Origin: CAWHOW01 sp050013795
Lineage (GTDB): Bacteria > Bacteroidota > Bacteroidia > Bacteroidales > CG2-30-32-10
DNA: 8,919 nt
NCBI GenBank assembly: GCA_050013795.1
Contig: JBEKEO010000128.1
Coordinates: 1-8,919 of the forward strand
Direction of reading: 5' to 3'
Shown here: positions 1 through 5,454 of the stretch, piece by piece
Numbering within the stretch: position 1 is the stretch's first letter
Layout: each line of letters begins with the position of its first letter
Translations under genes and position numbers: made by a program
Notes under the pieces: model-generated
Seen by the model: the letters and a program-made list of their open reading frames with translations, nothing else
What the model was told of the DNA's origin: nothing
The model's database searches: none

Positions 1-336
1 ATGACAATCGTCTTATGGCAGATGACAATCGTCTTATAGCAAATGACAATCGTCTTATGGCAAATGACAATCGTCTTATGGCAAATGACAATCGTCTTAT
101 AGCAGATGACCATCGTCTTATGGCAAATGACAATCGTCTTATAGCAAATGACAATCGTCTTATGGCAGATGACAATCGTCTTATAGCAAATGACAATCGT
201 CTTATGGCAGATGACAATCGTCTTATGGCAGATGACAATCGTCTTATAGCAGATGACAATCGTCTTATGGCAAATGACAATCATCTTATGGCAGTTGACC
301 ATCGTCTTCGGTTAAATAACCATCGTCATCGGACCG
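1..336. repeat. 21-bp tandem repeat array (about 16 contiguous units, left end outside the window)
   Basis: Contiguous units of exactly 21 bp, each beginning near ATGACAATCGTCTTAT, run without spacers from base 1. Units 1-14 (1-294) are nearly identical. They differ only at unit position 17 (G/A), position 21 (G/A), one A-to-C at position 6 of unit 6 and one G-to-A at position 10 of unit 14. Units 15 (295-315) and 16 (316-336) are degenerate but keep an ATCGTC core, so the array decays towards its right end. Because 21 is a multiple of three, the repeat is open in one + frame and at least one - frame. The lack of spacers rules out CRISPR. This is a minisatellite-like array, either within the 3' end of a gene or intergenic. 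Confidence 0.97.
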
Positions 337-350
337 ATAAGCAATGGTAA
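3..350 (+). CDS. possible C-terminal part of a heptapeptide-repeat protein (5' end outside the window; doubtful)
   Basis: One + frame stays open from the left edge to TAA at 348-350. It reads as a seven-residue repeat of the form (M/I)-A-(D/N)-D-N-R-L, and the last degenerate units give a basic tail ending in TDKQW. The first ATG inside the window is at 15, but every unit with ATG offers one and no ribosome-binding site precedes it, so a real gene would start further left. Leu next to Met/Ile in each heptad does not match the a/d spacing of a classic coiled coil. All differences among the 14 good units change the amino acid, which is not what selection on a protein normally leaves. A - strand frame starting at 302 is equally open. 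I cannot assign a function; the array may be non-coding. Confidence 0.25.
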   Translation, partial: DNRLMADDNRLIANDNRLMANDNRLMANDNRLIADDHRLMANDNRLIANDNRLMADDNRLIANDNRLMADDNRLMADDNRLIADDNRLMANDNHLMAVDHRLRLNNHRHRTDKQW

Positions 351-362
351 AGAGGAAATACC

Positions 363-380
363 TATAAGGAAATGCTTATA
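363..380. repeat. short inverted repeat, 6-bp stem
   Basis: TATAAG (363-368) and CTTATA (375-380) are perfect reverse complements around a 6-base loop, just after the stop at 350. The stem is AT-rich and has no T-run after it, so it is a weak hairpin rather than a convincing terminator. Confidence 0.3.
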
Positions 381-431
381 AAACACGCTGAATGGGAAAA
401 TGGGGGGCGTTGTTTCTTTATTCTATTCTTT

Positions 432-462
432 TCCCTACAATTAAGGAAAGGGATTTTTATTT
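432..462 (+). terminator. possible rho-independent terminator ahead of the alarmone synthetase gene
   Basis: TCCCT (432-436) pairs with AGGGA (449-453) around a 12-base loop and is followed at once by a T-rich run (TTTTTATTT, 454-462). An alternative fold pairs TTTTCC (429-434) with GGAAAG (445-450), using one G-T pair. Either could end transcription coming from the repeat region. The stem is short, so this is a candidate only. Confidence 0.3.
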
Positions 463-469
463 AACTTTG
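462..469 (+). promoter_or_regulatory. candidate Bacteroidota -7 promoter element for the RelA/SpoT-like gene
   Basis: TAACTTTG matches the Bacteroidota -7 consensus TAnnTTTG exactly. It would place the transcription start near 475 and give a leader of about 55 bases before the ATG at 531. No TTG/TTTG -33 element is visible at the usual distance, so the match rests on one box in AT-rich DNA. Confidence 0.35.
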
Positions 470-530
470 CTGGAAGAAATAAAAAATGTTGCAATAAGAA
501 AGTTGATAGTAATTATATATAATATAACTT

Positions 531-1601
531 ATGGAAAAATATATTGAGAAGTACCAATCAATAAGACCTATATATGAAGACTTCAATGAAAGAATCAAGG
601 GACTTATTACTTCAATTATTGATGAAAATCATATTAATTATCATTTAATTGAATCAAGGACTAAAACTCTTGAAGGCTTCAAAGAAAAAATATTAAGGAA
701 AGAGCTTAAATACACTAACCCAATTGAAGAAATGACTGATATAGTTGGTGCAAGGATCATTTTATATTATCAGGATGAATTAGATAAAGTAATAGAAATT
801 ATAAAAAAAGAATTTTTAATTGACGAAGATAATTCAATAGATAAAGGAAAGCTATTAAAGGCAAATGAATTTGGATACCAATCAGTCCACTATGTATGCA
901 AATTATCCGAAAAAAGAAATTCTTTACCAGAGTGGAAAAAATACTCAAATTTAAGTGTTGAGATTCAAATTAGAACTGTATTACAGCATTCTTGGGCTTC
1001 TATTTCACATGAACTTGAATATAAGAAGAATTTTGAGATTCCTAGTGTTTTACAAAGAAAACTTTTTAGACTTGCAGGTTTGTTTGAATTAGCTGATGAA
1101 CAGTTTATAAATGTCAGAGATGAACATCATGAATTAATTAATAAAATTTCGCAAGGTCATTTTAAAAATAGTGCTGAAACAGTAGAAATTTTAGAGGAAT
1201 TAAATTTACTTACTTTAAAAGAATACTTTAATAAGTCAGAATTAATAAAGCAAATAACTGAAAATGCAAAAAAAGCAGGTTTTGGTGTTGGTATTGACAC
1301 ATGGAAAGAAAATTACTCTTCTGAGATAATACATCATTGCAATACATTAAAAGTTAAAACAATTTCTGGATTTAACCAAATTCTTTCTGAAGCGAAAGAA
1401 TATTCATATAAACTTTTTTTAGCACTTTTTCGTGAATCAAAAAGTCCTTGGACTGGCAGTCCTGTTTTCTTTGTTTTACTTATTATTATATTTAAAAACA
1501 TCAATAATATAAAGGATATTGACGACTTATCAAAAGATGGTTGGAGTACGGATATCGCTTCTAGAGTTATAGATGTAAGTAGGAAGTTTAAAATAGATTA
1601 A
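531..1601 (+). CDS. RelA/SpoT-domain (p)ppGpp synthetase-like protein, synthetase-only, with unassigned C-terminal domain
   Basis: 356 residues. The RelA/SpoT synthetase fold spans about residues 15-200. Visible motifs are the basic loop SRTKTLEGFKEKILRK (42-57), TDIVGAR (69-75, with candidate Mg-ligand D70), GYQSVHY (115-121, with a candidate guanine-stacking Tyr116) and VEIQIRT (143-149, candidate catalytic E144) followed by HELEYK. The family transfers pyrophosphate from ATP to GTP/GDP, or in toxic members to the tRNA CCA end. There is no HD hydrolase domain before it and no TGS/ACT region after it, so it resembles small alarmone synthetases. It is longer than a typical one, by a C-terminal stretch (about 215-356) I cannot assign, with a short hydrophobic patch PVFFVLLIIIF (311-321). 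The ATG lacks a Shine-Dalgarno. The gene is AT-rich (18/60 GC at 541-600, 16/60 at 1141-1200) against 27/60 in cphA at 2041-2100, which suggests transfer. Housekeeping alarmone or toxin-type activity cannot be separated by eye. Confidence 0.88.
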   Translation: MEKYIEKYQSIRPIYEDFNERIKGLITSIIDENHINYHLIESRTKTLEGFKEKILRKELKYTNPIEEMTDIVGARIILYYQDELDKVIEIIKKEFLIDEDNSIDKGKLLKANEFGYQSVHYVCKLSEKRNSLPEWKKYSNLSVEIQIRTVLQHSWASISHELEYKKNFEIPSVLQRKLFRLAGLFELADEQFINVRDEHHELINKISQGHFKNSAETVEILEELNLLTLKEYFNKSELIKQITENAKKAGFGVGIDTWKENYSSEIIHHCNTLKVKTISGFNQILSEAKEYSYKLFLALFRESKSPWTGSPVFFVLLIIIFKNINNIKDIDDLSKDGWSTDIASRVIDVSRKFKID

Positions 1602-1641
1602 TATCTACTGCCAACTTCCTTTAGCTATGCTTCAATGGCAG
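1581..1641. repeat. two partly overlapping inverted repeats at the 3' end of the synthetase gene
   Basis: AGGAAGTT (1581-1588, inside the last codons) is the exact reverse complement of AACTTCCT (1613-1620). CTGCCA (1608-1613) is the exact reverse complement of TGGCAG (1636-1641). The two potential stems share base 1613 and straddle the TAA at 1599-1601. Loops are 24 and 22 bases and no T-run follows, so a terminator role is possible but weakly supported. Confidence 0.3.
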
Positions 1642-1658
1642 AATAAACATGTACTAAG

Positions 1659-1679
1659 AACTCCCAACTCATAACTAAC
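1659..1679. repeat. three short 7-bp direct repeats just upstream of cphA
   Basis: AACTCCC, AACTCAT and AACTAAC lie head to tail, ending 10 bases before the cphA ATG. No Shine-Dalgarno and no TAnnTTTG box is visible in the 88-bp gap between the genes. This imperfect heptanucleotide tract is the only structure seen there besides the preceding inverted repeats. Confidence 0.45.
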
Positions 1680-1689
1680 AAACCGCTCA

Positions 1690-4332
1690 ATGCAAAAAAC
1701 ATTAAACGAATACAACACATACACTATTGCCGAAGGTCCGCTTAAAGTGGATAAGATACAGGTAATGCATGGGGCTAATTATTTCAGCGCAGGCCCTATA
1801 GTATTGATACGCCTTAACCTTGGGGAGTATAACGAAGTATTCACCAATAAAATTGCAGGCTTTCCCGAGAAGCTGCAGACTGCAATACCTACTTTATATC
1901 AGCATCATTGTTCTGTGGGCAAGGAAGGCGGTTTCCTGTTAAGGGTTAACGAAGGAACATTGCTTGGTCATGTGCTGGAGCATGTTGCCATTGAACTGCA
2001 AACGCTGGCAGGCATGGATGTGGGTTATGGCAAAACACGCGGCACAATGGAAGAAGGCGTGTATAACATTATCTTCCGCTATTTTGATGAAGTGGCAGGC
2101 GTGTATGCAGGCAAAGCTGGTGTTAACTTTATCAATTCGCTGCTGCTGAATACGGATTTCAATATTAAAGAAGTTGTTGATAATCTGATCGACATAAGAG
2201 AAAAGCGCTTGTTCGGGCCCAGTACGCAGGCCATAGTGAACGAAGCCGACAAAAGAAAGATACCCTGGATACGCCTTGATACTTATAACCTTGTGCAGCT
2301 TGGCACGGGCAAATACCATAAAAGGATACGCGCCACCATTACTTCCGACACCAGTCTGATAGCTGTTGAAACGGCAGATAACAAATACCTCACTTCGGTA
2401 ATGCTTGAAGATGCCGGCATTCCCGTACCCGAAACCATACGCAGCGAACAAATTGAAGACATCATTGCTTTCAGTAAAAGGATACAAAAGCCTATAGTGG
2501 TAAAGCCCTGCGAAGGTTACCTCGGCAAGAACCTTTTACTGAATCTAAAAACAGAAGACGATATTAAACTGGCATTCACACTGGCAAAGGAGTATGATGA
2601 ACTTGTGCTTGCACAGCAGCATATAGAAGGGAAATCGTTCAGGCTATTGGTAATAGATTATAAATTTGTTGCTGCAACCGAGCTTACACCTGCTTTCATT
2701 AAAGGCGACGGTGCTTTAAGTATCCAGCAACTCATTGATAAGTTAAATGCTGAACCCGAGAGACAATACGGCGATAAAGGAAAACTTACAAAATTCAAAT
2801 CGGATGAATTAACTGAAAAGTTGCTTGCCATACATCATTACACTTACGCTTCGGTTCTTCCAAAAGATGAAATACTGTATTTGGAGAATTCAGGCAATAT
2901 GAAACTGGGAGGCTCTGCAAGCGATGTTACCGCTATGGTTCATCCTTTCAATATTTTCCTTGCTGAAAGGGCAGCACAAACTATAGGATTGAATGTTGCA
3001 GGGGTTGATTTTATTGCTCCCGACATAGCTACACCTATAAATGAGAACGGTGGAGTGGTGCTGGAAGTGAATGCAGCACCCGACTTCCGCATGCACTTAA
3101 ATCCTACTTATGGTAAAGGGCATAATGTTGCGAAGAACCTTGTGGATATGCTTTTCCCTGAAAAGAACAATACACGGGTGCCTATCTTCTCCATTACTGG
3201 AACTGCAGGAAAAACTATTACCGCCACATTGCTGAATTACTGCCTGCAGAAAGAAGGATATACCACGGGAATGACAACATCGGACGGACTTTTTATTAAT
3301 GGCAGATGCCTGATGAAAGGCGATATGACCTATCCTGATAAAGCTTCACTTGTTTTAAAAGACTCCACTATTGATTGCGCTATACTTGAAACATCAAGGG
3401 AAGGAATACTCAGGCGTGGTATAGGTTATAAATTTGCTGATATAGGAATTGTTCTTAACCTTCACGATGACCATGTGGGTGTTGATGACATTAAATACAT
3501 TGAAGACCTTGCTTATGCTAAATCTGTTGTGGCAGAAGAGGTGTATGAAGAAGGTTACAGCATACTGAATGCAGATAATGAGCTGGTGCATGATATGAAG
3601 AACCGCATTTACAGTAAGCTCGTTCTGTTTTCAAAAGATGTAACTAATAAAGAAGTTTCAGCACATATCTTAAAAGGCGGACTTGCAGTAAATATTAAGG
3701 ATGATGCTGTGTATCTTTATAAAAAAACAAAAGCTGAAAAGATAATCGACCTTGTTAATGTTCCTTTGACATTTTGCAATAAAGCCAAATTCATGTACGA
3801 TGAGATACTTGCTGCAACGGCAGCTATGGCGGCTTATGGAATTGCATCGGAGAATATCACTAAATACCTGAGTGAGTTTTCTCCTTCTCTTGATTACCTT
3901 CCGGGCAGGATGAATATGATAGCTGTGAAGGATTTCAAAGTATTATTGGATAACGCACATAACAGTATCAACTTTGAAGGGTTAAAAGAATTCCTTACAA
4001 ATTTCCCTGAAGAAAAGATCGGGGTTATGGATGCCGCCGGAGACAGAAGTGATGAAGAGATCATGAATCTAGGAGCATTGGCTGCTGAAACATACAGCCG
4101 TGTTATTTTTTACGAAGGCATTGATGACCGGGGAAGAGAAAAAGGAAAAATTACAGAATTACTCAAACAAGGCGCTATTGCAAAAGGATTCAAAGAGGAA
4201 AATATTAAAGTAATAATCGACCATAGTGAAGCTATAAAAACAGCATTAAGTTTAGGCATAAAAGGGAAATTAATTGTAATTCTTTCAGCAAAACCAGAAG
4301 AAATTATTGCACAAATAAAACAATTCAATTAG
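1690..4332 (+). CDS. cphA: cyanophycin synthetase
   Basis: 880 residues, the usual length for CphA, a cytoplasmic ATP-dependent ligase that builds multi-L-arginyl-poly-L-aspartate. Three modules are visible. The N domain (about 21-170) has GGFLLRVNEGTLLGHVLEHVAIELQ (80-104 region). The ATP-grasp domain (about 210-490) has IVVKPCEGYLGKN (269-281), TPAFIKGDG (333-341), SASDVTAMVHPFN (409-421) and LEVNAAPDFRMH (458-469); it adds Asp to the backbone. The Mur-ligase-like domain (about 497-880) has P-loop GTAGKT (504-509), ETSREGILRRG (567-577), DDHVG (593-597), LPGRMN (737-742) and DNAHN (754-758); it adds Arg to the side chain. About 20 extra residues precede the family's usual start, but the ATG at 1690 is the only sensible one. 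Oddities: GTAGKT replaces the common GTNGKT/GTDGKT, and CEGYLGKN replaces the usual LDGNHG(K/R)G. cphB follows on the same strand after 228 bp. Identity is secure; whether the polymer is standard Asp-Arg is inferred. Confidence 0.95.
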   Translation: MQKTLNEYNTYTIAEGPLKVDKIQVMHGANYFSAGPIVLIRLNLGEYNEVFTNKIAGFPEKLQTAIPTLYQHHCSVGKEGGFLLRVNEGTLLGHVLEHVAIELQTLAGMDVGYGKTRGTMEEGVYNIIFRYFDEVAGVYAGKAGVNFINSLLLNTDFNIKEVVDNLIDIREKRLFGPSTQAIVNEADKRKIPWIRLDTYNLVQLGTGKYHKRIRATITSDTSLIAVETADNKYLTSVMLEDAGIPVPETIRSEQIEDIIAFSKRIQKPIVVKPCEGYLGKNLLLNLKTEDDIKLAFTLAKEYDELVLAQQHIEGKSFRLLVIDYKFVAATELTPAFIKGDGALSIQQLIDKLNAEPERQYGDKGKLTKFKSDELTEKLLAIHHYTYASVLPKDEILYLENSGNMKLGGSASDVTAMVHPFNIFLAERAAQTIGLNVAGVDFIAPDIATPINENGGVVLEVNAAPDFRMHLNPTYGKGHNVAKNLVDMLFPEKNNTRVPIFSITGTAGKTITATLLNYCLQKEGYTTGMTTSDGLFINGRCLMKGDMTYPDKASLVLKDSTIDCAILETSREGILRRGIGYKFADIGIVLNLHDDHVGVDDIKYIEDLAYAKSVVAEEVYEEGYSILNADNELVHDMKNRIYSKLVLFSKDVTNKEVSAHILKGGLAVNIKDDAVYLYKKTKAEKIIDLVNVPLTFCNKAKFMYDEILAATAAMAAYGIASENITKYLSEFSPSLDYLPGRMNMIAVKDFKVLLDNAHNSINFEGLKEFLTNFPEEKIGVMDAAGDRSDEEIMNLGALAAETYSRVIFYEGIDDRGREKGKITELLKQGAIAKGFKEENIKVIIDHSEAIKTALSLGIKGKLIVILSAKPEEIIAQIKQFN

Positions 4333-4351
4333 TATTGTAAAATTCTTGTCG

Positions 4352-4359
4352 TAATTTTG
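4352..4359 (+). promoter_or_regulatory. weak candidate -7 element downstream of cphA
   Basis: TAATTTTG fits TAnnTTTG in the 228-bp cphA-cphB gap. A TTG lies at 4335-4337, only 14 bases upstream, closer than usual for a -33 box. The site overlaps a weak AT-only inverted repeat (AAAATT 4339-4344, AATTTT 4353-4358). It could be a chance match in AT-rich DNA. Confidence 0.2.
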
Positions 4360-4467
4360 TAAAGCTTTATTATTCGATTCTTTCACGTACATCATTCAAA
4401 TCAGTTTATCAACGCTAATATGTTAATATTTAATTTAAAAAACCTGCTGTTCGGTTCCTTCATGAAT

Positions 4468-4475
4468 TATTTTTG
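4468..4475 (+). promoter_or_regulatory. candidate -7 promoter element for cphB
   Basis: TATTTTTG fits TAnnTTTG and would start transcription near 4481, leaving a leader of about 80 bases before the ATG at 4561. No TTG is seen at the expected -33 distance. If real, cphB could be expressed apart from cphA, letting degradation be timed separately from synthesis. Confidence 0.3.
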
Positions 4476-4552
4476 TGTGTTCTCTGTTTTTCCCGAAAAC
4501 AAACGATTTAGGTTATTTGGGAAATGGGGTTTTACCAGAAAAAACAAAAAGC

Positions 4553-4558
4553 AGGAAA
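4553..4558 (+). promoter_or_regulatory. ribosome-binding site that decides the cphB start
   Basis: AGGAAA sits 2 bases before the ATG at 4561. It is the only clear purine-rich Shine-Dalgarno-like sequence among the gene starts here. It supports 4561 over the upstream in-frame ATG at 4420, whose extra 47 residues do not resemble any cyanophycinase N-terminus. Confidence 0.5.
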
Positions 4559-4560
4559 GC

Positions 4561-5427
4561 ATGAATACATTTGATTATTCTGTAACCAATACTGACCATA
4601 GAGGATACCTTGTTTTGATAGGTGGCGCCGAAGACAGAAAAACTGATAAAGTTGTATTAAAAAAAGTCGTCGCATTGAATAACGCTAAAACTGCTGTTAT
4701 TATTCCCACTGCATCCGAATACCCTAAAGGCCTGGCTGAAGATTATGTCAGGGCATTCAAAGATATTGGTGTTGAAAAGTTTTTCACTTTCGATATCAGG
4801 GAGAAAAGCGAAACCGATAAGATTGAATACATTGAGCAAGTGATGCAGGCCGACCTTATTTTCTTTACCGGTGGTGACCAGTTCAGATTGGTAAATGTTT
4901 TTCTTGATACTTTCCTGTTTGAAAAGATAAAAGAACGTTTTTCAAAAGGAGCCACTATTGCAGGGACAAGCGCCGGCGCTGCCGCAGCATGCGATCCCAT
5001 TATTTTTGATGGCGATGATCGGGGGCTGCGTAAAGGCGCCATTCACCATAGCAGGGGATTTGGCTTTATTAAAAATATCACTATTGACACTCATTTTGTA
5101 AACCGTGGTCGTTTGGGACGGCTTACCCAGTTTCTTTGTTCAGGTATGAGTACAAAAGGTATCGGTCTTGGCGAAGATACCGCCATTGTCATTGACCATG
5201 ATGATGTATTTGAAGTAATCGGTTCAGAAATGGTTACAGTTGTTAATACATCAGAGACCAGCTATTCTAATTACGACAACATTAAAGATAATGACCCTAT
5301 TGTAATTAATGATATCAGGGTTGGTTTCCTGCAGTCCGGAAGCATTTTTGATATGAAGAAATGGAATGTTGTTAGCGGCAATGCTTCAAACATAACTGAC
5401 AGCAAAACAATAGAAATTTACAATTAA
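4561..5427 (+). CDS. cphB: cyanophycinase (peptidase family S51)
   Basis: 288 residues from the chosen ATG, close to the roughly 270-300 usual for the family. CphB is a serine exopeptidase that cuts cyanophycin into beta-Asp-Arg dipeptides. Visible motifs are LVLIGGAEDR (17-26), VIIPTAS (46-52), FFTGGDQ (101-107), the nucleophile elbow GTSAGA (135-140, Ser137), DTHFVNRGRLGRL (176-188) and GIGLGEDTAI (200-209). Ser137, His178 and Glu205 match in order and spacing the Ser-His-Glu triad described for cyanobacterial CphB, so the enzyme appears intact. No signal peptide is seen, so it acts in the cytoplasm on polymer made by the neighbouring CphA. An in-frame open stretch back to 4420 exists but lacks family similarity. 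The gene converges on the - strand gene ending at 5448, with a hairpin between. Some S51 members are dipeptidase E-like, but length and motifs favour cyanophycinase. Confidence 0.94.
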   Translation: MNTFDYSVTNTDHRGYLVLIGGAEDRKTDKVVLKKVVALNNAKTAVIIPTASEYPKGLAEDYVRAFKDIGVEKFFTFDIREKSETDKIEYIEQVMQADLIFFTGGDQFRLVNVFLDTFLFEKIKERFSKGATIAGTSAGAAAACDPIIFDGDDRGLRKGAIHHSRGFGFIKNITIDTHFVNRGRLGRLTQFLCSGMSTKGIGLGEDTAIVIDHDDVFEVIGSEMVTVVNTSETSYSNYDNIKDNDPIVINDIRVGFLQSGSIFDMKKWNVVSGNASNITDSKTIEIYN

Positions 5428-5454
5428 GCTTTGTCAGTGAAAACTGACTATGCT
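5427..5454. terminator. GAAA-tetraloop hairpin between convergent genes, possible shared terminator
   Basis: GTCAGT (5433-5438) and ACTGAC (5443-5448) form a perfect 6-bp stem closed by a GAAA loop. AGC (5427-5429) and GCT (5452-5454) add an outer stem across mismatches. It begins at the last base of the cphB stop codon and overlaps the stop codon of the - strand gene (5448-5450). On the + strand a T-rich stretch (about 5455-5467) follows after several bases rather than immediately. No T-run follows on the - strand, so termination is more likely for cphB. Confidence 0.5.

Noticed and set aside
3..302. Minus-strand gene across the repeat array (ATG at 302)
   Set aside because: It is open only because the 21-bp unit lacks a stop in that frame; it has no independent sequence or start signal.
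1..336. CRISPR array
   Set aside because: Units are contiguous with no unique spacers between them, and no cas gene is present.
531..1601. Two-gene toxin-antitoxin pair with the RelA/SpoT-like protein as toxin
   Set aside because: No small partner gene lies on either side: the 180-bp upstream gap and 88-bp downstream gap hold no credible frame. A fused C-terminal regulator remains possible.
1939..2487. 182-codon open frame on the minus strand inside cphA
   Set aside because: It lies antisense to the well-conserved N and ATP-grasp regions, and its translation is Cys/His-rich with no recognisable domain; it is a shadow of cphA.
4420..4560. 47-residue N-terminal extension of CphB from an upstream ATG
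   Set aside because: It has no family similarity, starts without a ribosome-binding site, and a good AGGAAA precedes the ATG at 4561.
531..5427. One starvation-response operon joining the alarmone synthetase with cphA-cphB
   Set aside because: Base composition differs clearly, an inverted-repeat-bearing gap separates the genes, and the synthetase has its own promoter candidate. Adjacency alone is not enough.
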